From NCBI GenBank assembly GCA_934438075.1, contig CAKSBF010000019.1, positions 1 through 19,732 on the forward strand: a stretch of DNA of 19,732 nt. Reading direction: 5' to 3'. Of the stretch, positions 1 through 7,231 are shown one piece after another. The translations under genes and the position numbers were made by a program. The first letter of the stretch is position 1; every line of letters starts with the position of its first letter. Origin of the DNA: an uncultured Clostridia bacterium (GTDB taxonomy: Bacteria; Bacillota; Clostridia; UBA1381; UBA9506). The notes under the pieces are model-generated. The model searched no databases. It was not told the DNA's origin and was given only the letters and a program-made list of their open reading frames with translations.

Positions 1-1
1 A

Positions 2-47
2 CCTCCTATGGTGTTATTTTCATTATACCATAGGAGGCTCTTTTTTT
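2..47 (+). terminator. Rho-independent terminator of an upstream gene
   Basis: An 11-bp perfect stem (2-12 with 27-37, CCTCCTATGGT) is closed by a 14-base loop and followed by a T tract at 41-47. The orientation fits a plus-strand gene that ends just before the window. The stem also contains CCTCCT/AGGAGG, but no start codon follows at a suitable distance. Confidence 0.85.
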
Positions 48-109
48 CTATTGTCCGTTTTTACTGGTTCTGTTCACTACTGCAATTCCCTCTTTTTTCT
101 TTATTCATA

Positions 110-138
110 TTGCGAAAAAAAATAAGGTATGATATACT
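110..138 (+). promoter_or_regulatory. Sigma-A type promoter for the SDR gene
   Basis: A -35 TTGCGA (110-115) and a -10 TATACT (133-138) are separated by exactly 17 bases. The predicted transcript would start near 145, leaving a leader of about 48 bases before the ATG at 193. Nothing else between 48 and 192 looks structured. Confidence 0.65.
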
Positions 139-192
139 GGAAATAATTACTATTCCACTCATATTTTAAAATTGAACCGAAAGGATATCATT

Positions 193-924
193 ATGAAAAA
201 TGTTTTGATTACCGGCGCTTCCCGCGGTATCGGCGCCGCCTGTGCCCGCCAGTTCGCACAAAATGGTTTCCGTGTATTAATAAACTACCATAACTCTTTT
301 CAAAAAGCAGAAAACTTATGTCACTATCTGCGCAACAACCATTGCGAAGCACATCCCATATGTGCTGACGTTTCCGACGCTGAGCAGGTAAACGCCATGT
401 TTGATAACATTAATTCTCATTTCGGCGGTATTGACATATTGATAAACAATGCCGGAATCGCACAGCAAAAGCTTTTCACCGATATCACAGAGGATGAATG
501 GGATGCTATGTTTCAAACTAATGTAAAAAGTATGTTTTTATGTACTAAACAAGCACTGCCGCATATGATTCATCAAAAAAGCGGAAACATTATCAATCTT
601 TCTTCCATGTGGGGATTAACCGGTGCCTCCTGTGAAGTGCATTATTCCGCATCAAAAGCAGCAGTCATTGGCTTTACCAAAGCCCTCGCAAAGGAACTGG
701 CGCCCTCCGGCATCCGTGTAAATTGTGTTGCGCCCGGGGCGGTGGACACCGACATGAATGCCGGTCTCAGCAATGAAGATATCGCCCTGCTCTGTGAGGA
801 AACACCGCTTGGCTGTATAGGAACTGCAGAGGACATTGCAAAAGCAGTCTATTTTCTGGCAACCGAAGGCAGCCGTTTTACCACAGGACAAGTTCTGAGC
901 CCAAACGGCGGCTTAGTCATATAG
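193..924 (+). CDS. ymfI: SDR family reductase, EF-P 5-aminopentanone reductase (YmfI) type
   Basis: A classical short-chain dehydrogenase/reductase of 243 residues, the usual family length. The Rossmann dinucleotide motif TGASRGIG is at residues 7-14, NNAG at 85-88, and the catalytic set is N110, S138, Y151 and K155. It resembles FabG, but the stretches NNAGIAQQKLFTDITEDEW and SSMWGLTGASCEVHYSASK are what I associate with the clostridial/Bacillus YmfI group, which reduces the 5-aminopentanone group on the modified residue of elongation factor P. That assignment is from memory of the family; a FabG role in fatty acid synthesis is the alternative. No efp or fab gene is in the window. I chose the ATG at 193 because AAAGGA (180-185) lies 7 bases ahead; an in-frame TTG at 172 has no ribosome binding site. 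It appears monocistronic, with its own promoter (110-138) and a terminator shared with uvrB. Confidence 0.85.
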   Translation: MKNVLITGASRGIGAACARQFAQNGFRVLINYHNSFQKAENLCHYLRNNHCEAHPICADVSDAEQVNAMFDNINSHFGGIDILINNAGIAQQKLFTDITEDEWDAMFQTNVKSMFLCTKQALPHMIHQKSGNIINLSSMWGLTGASCEVHYSASKAAVIGFTKALAKELAPSGIRVNCVAPGAVDTDMNAGLSNEDIALLCEETPLGCIGTAEDIAKAVYFLATEGSRFTTGQVLSPNGGLVI

Positions 925-932
925 TTTCGATA

Positions 933-1001
933 AAAAGGACTGCAAAAATGGCATTGCTGATTCGTTCCCATTTTTACAGTCCTTATCTTATATTTTTTTT
1001 T
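933..1001. terminator. Bidirectional terminator between ymfI and uvrB
   Basis: AAGGACTGCAAAAATGG (935-951) pairs with 968-984 over 17 positions with a single C-A mismatch. On the plus strand a T tract follows at 993-1001, which is inside the 3' end of uvrB; on the minus strand five T residues (complement of 932-936) follow the stem. It serves the two convergent genes. The 5' arm sequence recurs almost unchanged in the terminator at 12326. Confidence 0.85.
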
Positions 1002-2961
1002 GTAATTCCTTAATTCTGTCACGAAGTTTTGCTGCCTCTTCAAACCGCAATTCCGTCGCTGCCAGTTTCATTTGTTCCGATAAAATTTCAATCTGCAAAT
1101 GAATATCCATTGACTTTGTAAGTTTAATCCCCTTCACGCTTTCACTTGGTGCCTCATCTGTTGCAGATATCGTATCCCGAATATTCTTAATTATCGTCTG
1201 CGGCGTAATGCCGTGCTCCTGATTATATGCCATCTGAATTTTACGCCGGCGGTTAGTTTCTGAAATGGCTCTCTCCATGGAACCTGTTATATTGTCCGCA
1301 TACATAATCACACGACCATTTGCATTTCGCGCCGCTCGTCCTATGGTCTGTACCAACGAGGTCTCCGCGCGCAAAAAACCTTCCTTATCAGCGTCCAAAA
1401 TCGCCACAAGCGAAACTTCAGGAATATCAAGCCCTTCACGCAGCAAATTAATTCCTACCAACACATCAAACAAACCTGCACGCAAATCATGTACTATTTC
1501 CATGCGTTCCATCGTTTTAATCTCTGAATGCAAATAACGCACCTGAATGTCCATTTCACGCAGATAATCCGTCAAATCTTCCGCCATTTTTTTAGTAAGC
1601 GTGGTAATTAACGTACGCTCTCCCTTCTCTACCTGCAAATTAATTTCACTAACCAAATCATCAATTTGCCCTTTAATCGGCCGGATTATAATTTCCGGGT
1701 CAACAAGTCCCGTCGGACGAATTACCTGTTCCACAATCTGGGTAGAACGTTCCCTTTCATATTCAGACGGCGTTGCACTGACATAAACCACCTGATTCAG
1801 CCGCTCTTCAAATTCATTGAAAGTAAGCGGACGGTTATCAAACGCTGATGGCAGGCGAAAGCCATAATCAACAAGTGCTTCTTTGCGCGAACGGTCTCCG
1901 TTATACATAGCGCGCACCTGCGGAATGGTAACATGCGATTCATCCACCACCAAAAGAAAATCTTTCGGGAAATAATCTAAAAGTGTAAACGGAGCTGATC
2001 CGGGTGCCCTCCCGCTGATGTGTCTGGAATAATTTTCAATGCCTTGACAAAACCCTATTTCACGCATCATCTCAATGTCATAGGTTGTTCGCTGCTCCAG
2101 ACGCTGTGCCTCCAGCAGTTTATCATTTTCTTTAAAATATTTCAATCTTTCGGCAAGTTCCTCCTGTATCGTTCCGATAGCCGTTTCCATTTTTTCACGC
2201 GTGGTAACATAATGGGATGCCGGATAAATGGCAACATGCTTGCGCACTCCGGTCACCTCGCCCGTTAAAGTATCTATCTCCGTAATGCGGTCAATTTCAT
2301 CTCCGAAAAATTCCACACGTATCGCCCTGTCCGAAGTACTGACCGGAAAAATCTCCAAAACATCGCCTCGTACCCGGAACTTACCGCGCACAAAGTTCAA
2401 ATCATTTCGTTCATATTGAATATCTACCAGTTTTTTTAAAATCTCATCACGGCTTTTTTCCATGCCCGGGCGCAGGGAAACCACCAACTCATTATAATCA
2501 ATCGGATCCCCCAAACCATATATACAAGATACACTGGATACGATAATCACATCGCGCCGTTCAAACAGTGCTGCAGTTGCACTGTGCCGCAACTTATCAA
2601 TCTCCTCATTGACAGAAGAATCTTTTTCAATGTAGGTGTCCGTATGCGGAATATATGCCTCAGGCTGATAATAATCATAGTAGGATACAAAAAACTCTAC
2701 AGCATTGTTCGGAAAAAATTCTTTAAACTCGCTGCATAGCTGTGCCGCCAATATCTTATTATGCGCCAGTACTAAAGTCGGCTTATTTACCTGTTGAATC
2801 AGATTTGCAATCGTAAAGGTCTTGCCCGATCCGGTAACACCCAAAAGCGTCTGTTCGCGATCGCCGCGCAAAATACCCTCCGCCAACTTATGAATTGCCT
2901 GCGGCTGATCACCTGTCGGCTGATATTCCGACACCACCTGGAAGCGATTTTCCATATTCAT
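988..2961 (-). CDS. uvrB: UvrABC excinuclease subunit B
   Basis: UvrB takes damaged DNA from UvrA, opens the strands around the lesion and recruits UvrC for incision in nucleotide excision repair. The 657-residue product has normal family length. Visible features: Walker A GVTGSGKT (residues 41-48), the beta-hairpin region YYDYYQPEAY (94-103) that clamps one DNA strand, a DESH Walker B box in the middle, helicase motifs V/VI (GINLLREGLDIPE, QTIGRAARN), and a C-terminal UVR coiled-coil (last ~40 residues) for UvrC contact. I chose ATG 2961 because GGAG lies 8 bases ahead; an in-frame ATG at 2985 has only a weak site and would sit almost on the LexA box. The gene has its own promoter with a LexA operator, so SOS induction is expected. 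uvrA and uvrC are not in the window. Confidence 0.98.
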   Translation of the reverse strand: MNMENRFQVVSEYQPTGDQPQAIHKLAEGILRGDREQTLLGVTGSGKTFTIANLIQQVNKPTLVLAHNKILAAQLCSEFKEFFPNNAVEFFVSYYDYYQPEAYIPHTDTYIEKDSSVNEEIDKLRHSATAALFERRDVIIVSSVSCIYGLGDPIDYNELVVSLRPGMEKSRDEILKKLVDIQYERNDLNFVRGKFRVRGDVLEIFPVSTSDRAIRVEFFGDEIDRITEIDTLTGEVTGVRKHVAIYPASHYVTTREKMETAIGTIQEELAERLKYFKENDKLLEAQRLEQRTTYDIEMMREIGFCQGIENYSRHISGRAPGSAPFTLLDYFPKDFLLVVDESHVTIPQVRAMYNGDRSRKEALVDYGFRLPSAFDNRPLTFNEFEERLNQVVYVSATPSEYERERSTQIVEQVIRPTGLVDPEIIIRPIKGQIDDLVSEINLQVEKGERTLITTLTKKMAEDLTDYLREMDIQVRYLHSEIKTMERMEIVHDLRAGLFDVLVGINLLREGLDIPEVSLVAILDADKEGFLRAETSLVQTIGRAARNANGRVIMYADNITGSMERAISETNRRRKIQMAYNQEHGITPQTIIKNIRDTISATDEAPSESVKGIKLTKSMDIHLQIEILSEQMKLAATELRFEEAAKLRDRIKELQKKI

Positions 2962-2989
2962 TCTGCTATCTCCATTTCCTCTCATTTTC

Positions 2990-3002
2990 CGAACAAACGT
3001 TC
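2990..3002 (-). promoter_or_regulatory. LexA (DinR-type) SOS box upstream of uvrB
   Basis: The sequence CGAACAAACGTTC matches the Gram-positive LexA consensus CGAAC-N4-GTTCG except for the last base. It lies 6 bases downstream of the uvrB -10 box, over the predicted transcription start, so bound LexA would block initiation. The consensus is established for Bacillus and Clostridia; LexA binding here is inferred. Confidence 0.9.
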
Positions 3003-3008
3003 AGTTAT

Positions 3009-3037
3009 ATCATACTACTTTCCTAAACATCTGTCAA
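3009..3037 (-). promoter_or_regulatory. uvrB promoter
   Basis: Read on the minus strand: -35 TTGACA (3037-3032), a 17-base spacer and -10 TATGAT (3014-3009). This is a near-consensus sigma-A promoter, of the strength expected for a gene that is held down by LexA. Confidence 0.9.
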
Positions 3038-3052
3038 TGCCTTTATTATAAC

Positions 3053-3092
3053 AAAAAGGCTACAGCAAAATACTTTCACATTTGCTGTAACC
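3053..3092 (-). terminator. Terminator of the citrate synthase operon
   Basis: On the minus strand GGTTACAGCAAA (3092-3081) pairs with TTTGCTGTAGCC (3069-3058) with one G-T wobble and an 11-base loop, followed by five T residues (3057-3053). It lies 26 bases past the esterase stop codon and about 16 bases upstream of the uvrB -35 box. Confidence 0.85.
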
Positions 3093-3117
3093 CCATTATG
3101 TATTAAAGTCAATTGCA

Positions 3118-3741
3118 TTACTTTATCGTCTCAAAGGTTTTTATCCACTCTCGTGCAATTAATTCGTGTCCGGCATGTGTCGGATGCACGCCGTCTATGA
3201 GCCAATATTCTGCCGGTGCAAGCTTAGCAGCCTCATCAAATTTATCCTGCAGAGAAATAAAAGGCAGCTGAAATTTATTAGCGATCCTTTGTGCAGCTGC
3301 TGCTCTTTTCGGCACTTCGGAATGAAATTCCTCCCAATGCTCTTTTGTTGCCGGGCCGGGCAGAACGAACGGCTCTAAAATCATTATTTTCAGATTTGGG
3401 AGGCTCTCCCTTATTTCTTCCAACAGCATATTGTAAATCTGTTCATAACGCTCCGCACTGACTCCGTTTTGCATATCTATCTCATGCCAGACATCATTTA
3501 CACCAATTAAAATGCTCATATAATCCGGTTTTAGATTAATAATATCACATTTTACACGCGCAAGCAGATCAACTACACGGTTTCCGCTGATACCCCTATT
3601 AATAAATTCATACTCATTCGGATATTGATAGCCCATCTTTGCATCCACCAGGGTCGAATAACCTTCTCCCATCCAGCGATCATCCGTCCTGCTGCGACTG
3701 GCATCGGTAATAGAATCCCCCTGAAACAAAATTCTTTTCAT
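3118..3741 (-). CDS. SGNH/GDSL-family esterase
   Basis: A 207-residue single-domain SGNH hydrolase with no signal peptide, so probably cytoplasmic. Block I FQGDSIT carries the nucleophile S10, block II has the oxyanion glycine in RGISGNR (50-55), block III is GVND (80-83, N82), and block V DGVHPTHAGH carries D183 and H186. Members hydrolyse acyl esters, often O-acetyl groups on sugars or lysophospholipids; the substrate cannot be told from sequence. It lies downstream of an O-acetyltransferase gene with a 54-base gap and shares its terminator, so an acetyl-ester substrate is a reasonable guess. I chose ATG 3741, 11 bases after GGAGG (3757-3753); the spacing is a little long, and a GTG at 3747 or 3759 is possible. 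Confidence 0.9.
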   Translation of the reverse strand: MKRILFQGDSITDASRSRTDDRWMGEGYSTLVDAKMGYQYPNEYEFINRGISGNRVVDLLARVKCDIINLKPDYMSILIGVNDVWHEIDMQNGVSAERYEQIYNMLLEEIRESLPNLKIMILEPFVLPGPATKEHWEEFHSEVPKRAAAAQRIANKFQLPFISLQDKFDEAAKLAPAEYWLIDGVHPTHAGHELIAREWIKTFETIK

Positions 3742-3795
3742 AACCACTTTTACCTCCACAACGGCATGTTTTTGCCTTTATGTTTTCCATGTTCT

Positions 3796-4410
3796 CTACA
3801 ATTTGTCCAAGTCAATCTTTCTCTCTTTAAAATAATATTCCCTGTCATGCTCGTTTACCTCACGAAGCACCTTACAAGGATTCCCGACAGCTACAACATC
3901 GGGCGGCAGGTCTTTTGTCACCACACTGCCTGCGCCGACAACCACATTGTCCCCAATGGTGATCCCCGGTAAAACAATCACGCCCGCACCAAGCCAACAA
4001 TTTTTCCCAATGTGCACCGATGCATTATACTGATATGCCTTTTCACGCAGCTCCGGCAGGATCGGATGCCCTGCTGTTGCAATAATAACATTCGGACCTA
4101 TCATAGTATAGTCTCCCACATAAATGTGAGTATCATCCACACAAGTCAGATTAAAATTCGCATAAATATTTTTTCCAAAATGAACATGCGCGCCTCCGAA
4201 ATTAGAATGGAAAGGCGGTTCAATATAACAATTTTCACCAATCTCCGCAAACATCTCTTTCAACATGGCTTCACGTTTTTTGCCCTCCATTGGACGAGTC
4301 ATGTTAAATTCATAGAGACGCTCAAGGCATTGGGTTTGCCATTCCACAATCTCCTCATCGCCAGGAAGATACAACTCACCCGTATGCATTCTCTCCCTCA
4401 TACTTCCCAT
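3796..4410 (-). CDS. Sugar O-acetyltransferase, LacA/Maa type (left-handed beta-helix)
   Basis: A 204-residue hexapeptide-repeat acyltransferase that uses acetyl-CoA to acetylate the 6-hydroxyl of galactosides or maltose-like sugars in the family. The N-terminal Maa-type helical part (residues 1-55) carries LYEFN. The beta-helix follows with EPPFHSNFG (64-72), ANFNLTCVDD (84-93), the catalytic histidine in ATAGHP (H115, the same number as in LacA of E. coli as I recall it), and the hexapeptide turns IGKNCWLGAGVIVLPG and VVGAGSVVTKD. The C-terminal REVNEHDREYYF also matches LacA. The start is ATG 4410 with GGGAG 10 bases upstream. It begins 17 bases after the citrate synthase stop, so the two are almost surely cotranscribed. 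The true sugar acceptor is unknown. Confidence 0.92.
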   Translation of the reverse strand: MGSMRERMHTGELYLPGDEEIVEWQTQCLERLYEFNMTRPMEGKKREAMLKEMFAEIGENCYIEPPFHSNFGGAHVHFGKNIYANFNLTCVDDTHIYVGDYTMIGPNVIIATAGHPILPELREKAYQYNASVHIGKNCWLGAGVIVLPGITIGDNVVVGAGSVVTKDLPPDVVAVGNPCKVLREVNEHDREYYFKERKIDLDKL

Positions 4411-4427
4411 GGCATTTGCTCTCCCTT

Positions 4428-5792
4428 CTACTCTCTTTCATCAATCGGAACATATGGAATCCGCTTGCAGACACTCTTATATGCCGGGCGAATAATTCTG
4501 CCGCCATACTTTGCTTCTTCAATTCTGTGGGCACACCAACCCGCCATTCTTGCAATGGCAAACATCGGCGTGTAAAGCTCTTCAGGGATATTCAAACACT
4601 TATATACAAAACCGGAATACAAGTCTACATTGGCACAAATTGTTTTGTCACTGTCGCCGTGAACTTTCGCAAACAATTCGGGTGTAAGTTCCTCTATTAA
4701 ATCATAAAGCCGATATTCCTTCTGGTTGCCCGTTGCCTCCGCAAGCTCCTCTGCCTGTTTTTTCAAATATACCGCGCGAGGGTCGGAACGGGTGTAAATC
4801 GCATGACCCATACCATAAATCAAACCGGAATGGTCATAGCTTTCTTTATTTAGCAGCCTTTCAATATGCTCAGCCACCTGATCACGATCGTTGATATCTG
4901 AAATATTGGCTTTAAAGTCCTCAATCATGCCCATTACCTTACGGTTAGCGCCGCCGTGCTTCGGCCCCTTCAAAGATCCGATTGCCGCACTGATAGCAGA
5001 ATAAGTATCCGTTCCCGAAGAAGAAAGTACCCGGGTCGTAAAGGCAGAATTGTTACCGCCGCCGTGTTCCGCATGCAGGATAAACGCCATATCCAGCACC
5101 CGCGCCTCAAGCTCCGTAAACTTATTATCCGGACGAATCATATACAAGAAATTTTCTGCGGAGGACATTCCCTTCTGAGGATTGTGAATATAAAGGCTTT
5201 TTCCATCATAATAATGCGCTTTTGCCTGATAGGCATACGCCACCATAGTAGGCACCCGCGCCAGAAGCAAAATGGACTGTTTCAGCATGTTATGCAAATC
5301 GGTAGCATCCGGATTTTTATCATAAGAATAAGTGGTAAGAACACTTCTCGACAGTTTGTTCATAATATCAGGGCTGGGACATTTCATAATAACATCTTCA
5401 CGAAATCCATACGGAAGCGGACGAAGTTCTGAAATTAAATCATTAAAATCCTTCAGCTCCGTTTTGTTCGGCAATTTACCAAACAGCAGCAAATAGCAAA
5501 CCTCTTCATAACCGAAGCGATTCTCTGCACGACAAGCATCAATTATGCTGCCGACGTTTATACCGCGGTAGGACAAAGCGCCCTCATCAGGCATTTTTTC
5601 ATTTTCATATAAAATGTAACCGTGAACCTCACCGACTTTGGTTAGTCCCGCTAAAACACCCGTACCATCGCTGTTGCGCAAACCTCGTTTAACTTTATAA
5701 TTGTTATATTGCTTTGGCAGAATTTCTGTGTTACTTTCTACCATATCACACCATTTCCGCAACGTCTCTTCAAAGTATTTATTATTTTCCAC
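4428..5792 (-). CDS. gltA: Citrate synthase
   Basis: Condenses acetyl-CoA with oxaloacetate to give citrate, feeding 2-oxoglutarate and glutamate synthesis in an anaerobe. The 454-residue protein has the long N-terminal region (about 60 residues before the core) common in Clostridia. Catalytic and binding residues are visible: H243 in LHAEHGGGNNSA, H279 in GPKHGGAN, H330 in GMGHAIYTRSDPRA and D390 in ANVDLYSG. It belongs to the Si-type family, not to the unrelated Re-citrate synthase found in some clostridia. A 2-methylcitrate synthase activity cannot be excluded, but no prp genes are nearby. The start is GTG 5792 with GAGG 5 bases upstream; there is no good ATG. It is the first gene of a three-gene operon with the acetyltransferase and the esterase, driven from 5826-5854. 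Confidence 0.96.
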   Translation of the reverse strand: MENNKYFEETLRKWCDMVESNTEILPKQYNNYKVKRGLRNSDGTGVLAGLTKVGEVHGYILYENEKMPDEGALSYRGINVGSIIDACRAENRFGYEEVCYLLLFGKLPNKTELKDFNDLISELRPLPYGFREDVIMKCPSPDIMNKLSRSVLTTYSYDKNPDATDLHNMLKQSILLLARVPTMVAYAYQAKAHYYDGKSLYIHNPQKGMSSAENFLYMIRPDNKFTELEARVLDMAFILHAEHGGGNNSAFTTRVLSSSGTDTYSAISAAIGSLKGPKHGGANRKVMGMIEDFKANISDINDRDQVAEHIERLLNKESYDHSGLIYGMGHAIYTRSDPRAVYLKKQAEELAEATGNQKEYRLYDLIEELTPELFAKVHGDSDKTICANVDLYSGFVYKCLNIPEELYTPMFAIARMAGWCAHRIEEAKYGGRIIRPAYKSVCKRIPYVPIDERE

Positions 5793-5825
5793 TTAATCCT
5801 CACCACTTTATCATAGAATACTGAT

Positions 5826-5854
5826 ATTTTAAACTAAATGCCGCATTTTGTCAA
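5826..5854 (-). promoter_or_regulatory. Promoter of the citrate synthase operon
   Basis: Read on the minus strand: -35 TTGACA (5854-5849), a 17-base spacer and -10 TAAAAT (5831-5826). The -35 box is consensus. It lies just past the amidohydrolase stop (5875); I see no strong terminator between the two genes, so some read-through from the amidohydrolase is possible. Confidence 0.85.
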
Positions 5855-5874
5855 TAAAAAGCATGCTAAAAACA

Positions 5875-7044
5875 TCAAAATATTTTCCTGCCGCCAATCG
5901 TTACACTTTCTACTTTTGCCGAAAGGGTCATCACCTCTCCTGACATCAGCAGAAAATCGGCATCTTTGCCTATTCGCAAACTGCCCACACGGTCATCTAT
6001 TCCCGTATTTTTTGCCGCGTTAATCGTAATAGCACGCAGAGCTGCTTTTTTGTCCGCGCCGTGCCGCACCGCAAGCACTGCGCAAAGATAGAGTTCCTGA
6101 ATCGGTATCTCGGGATGATCGGTAATAATGGCATATTCCAACCCTAATTCTTCCAGCCTGCGGTAAATGTCAAAGGAAAGATTGCGCAACTCCGGTTTTG
6201 ATTTGGAACCAAAAGTAGGACCCAACATAAGGGGCAGTTTCTTTTCCGCCAAAATCCCGGCAATTAAATGCCCCTCTGTGCAATGCTCCAGCGTAACAGG
6301 CACCTGAAATTCCTCGCCGATACGAATCGCTGTACAAATATCATCGGCACGGTGGCAATGAATTTTCAGCGGAATTTCTCCGCGCAGCACAGGCAACAAA
6401 CTCTCCATTCGAAAATCAAGTGCAGGGCGGTCATTTTCCTCTTCATCTGCATGATATTCCTCCCAGTCACGCCGATATTCCTTTGCCTTAAGCAAAGTCT
6501 CACGCACCAACGCCGCCGTTGCCATTCTTGTCGCCGGCATCTGCTTTTTCTCCGAATAAGTCAGTTTTGGATTTTCCCCCAAAGCGATCTTCTGCGCCGC
6601 CGGCGCCTTGACAATCATTCGATCCACACAGTTTCCGTCCGTTTTCAGTGCAGCAAATTGACCGCCAAACACATTGGCGCTGCCCGGGCCCGTCACCACC
6701 GTGGTAACACCCGCCATTCTTGCGTTATAAAATGCCTCATCAAACGGATTGACCGCATCAATCGCGCGAAGCTGAGGCATGACCGGCTCAGTATCTTCAT
6801 TGCCGTCATCCCCCTCAAAACCAAGCCCCTCTTCCCACATACCAACGTGACAATGCGCGTCCACAAAGCCCGGCAGCAGCGTAAGCCCCTTTGCGTCCTC
6901 TGTTGCCGTCTCCGCATCAATCTGCGGCAGCTCCCGCATATCTCCCAACGCTGCAATTTTATCATTTTCAATCAACAAATAACCGTTCTCATAATCCACA
7001 TCTTCCATAGTCATTATGCGTGCATTTATAACCAGTTTCTTCAT
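5875..7044 (-). CDS. Metal-dependent amidohydrolase (imidazolonepropionase-like)
   Basis: A 389-residue member of the amidohydrolase superfamily with the TIM-barrel metal site: HxH in GFVDAHCHVG (H64, H66), IHCHRA (H229, H231), LEHCTEGH (H254, H259) and TDHPEIP (D309). The N-terminal beta-sandwich (NARIMTMEDV... LLIENDKIAALG) and the C-terminal IGKDADFLLMSG are also typical. The closest subgroup I recognise is the COG1228 set annotated simply as amidohydrolase; the substrate is unknown, and no hut or pyrimidine genes are nearby. No signal peptide is seen. The start is ATG 7044 with AGGAAGG 9 bases ahead; an ATG at 7053 would abut that site with no spacing. It has its own promoter (7068-7096), facing away from proS. 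Confidence 0.92.
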   Translation of the reverse strand: MKKLVINARIMTMEDVDYENGYLLIENDKIAALGDMRELPQIDAETATEDAKGLTLLPGFVDAHCHVGMWEEGLGFEGDDGNEDTEPVMPQLRAIDAVNPFDEAFYNARMAGVTTVVTGPGSANVFGGQFAALKTDGNCVDRMIVKAPAAQKIALGENPKLTYSEKKQMPATRMATAALVRETLLKAKEYRRDWEEYHADEEENDRPALDFRMESLLPVLRGEIPLKIHCHRADDICTAIRIGEEFQVPVTLEHCTEGHLIAGILAEKKLPLMLGPTFGSKSKPELRNLSFDIYRRLEELGLEYAIITDHPEIPIQELYLCAVLAVRHGADKKAALRAITINAAKNTGIDDRVGSLRIGKDADFLLMSGEVMTLSAKVESVTIGGRKIF

Positions 7045-7067
7045 AACATCCATCCTTCCTGTTTACT

Positions 7068-7096
7068 ATTGTAACGCATGAAGAAAAATTAGTCAA
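7068..7096 (-). promoter_or_regulatory. Amidohydrolase promoter
   Basis: Read on the minus strand: -35 TTGACT (7096-7091), a 17-base spacer and -10 TACAAT (7073-7068), about 24 bases ahead of the start codon. It is back to back with the proS promoter; the two -35 boxes are 27 bases apart, separated by AT-rich sequence. Confidence 0.85.
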
Positions 7097-7123
7097 TTTT
7101 TTCTAAAAAATTTTATAAAACGG

Positions 7124-7157
7124 TTGACAGAAATGATTCAAAAGTTTATCATATAAT
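7124..7157 (+). promoter_or_regulatory. proS promoter
   Basis: A consensus -35 TTGACA (7124-7129) is followed after 17 bases by TATCAT (7147-7152), which overlaps a perfect TATAAT (7152-7157) at a 22-base distance. The 17-base choice is more likely. The leader to the ATG is about 70 bases and too short for a T-box riboswitch. Confidence 0.7.
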
Positions 7158-7231
7158 AGAAGAGTTATGCAACAATATCAATATGATATTAAATAATGAA
7201 TGATTGATACAATCTGAAAGGAAAGAATTAA

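Noticed and set aside
172..192. Upstream TTG start for the SDR gene adding seven residues
   Set aside because: No ribosome binding site precedes it, while the ATG at 193 has AAAGGA at 7 bases and gives the usual MKNVLITG beginning.
5855..5874. AGCATGCT palindrome flanked by A/T runs as terminator of the amidohydrolase
   Set aside because: The flanks are AAAAA on both sides and do not extend the stem; an 8-base self-complementary core has no loop and cannot act as a terminator.
6268..7074. Plus-strand reading frame (268 codons) opposite the amidohydrolase
   Set aside because: Rich in Arg, His and Cys as expected from a shadow of a coding strand, with no family resemblance and no ribosome binding site.
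7130..7231. T-box riboswitch ahead of proS
   Set aside because: The leader is only about 70 bases and has no specifier stem, T-box sequence or terminator.
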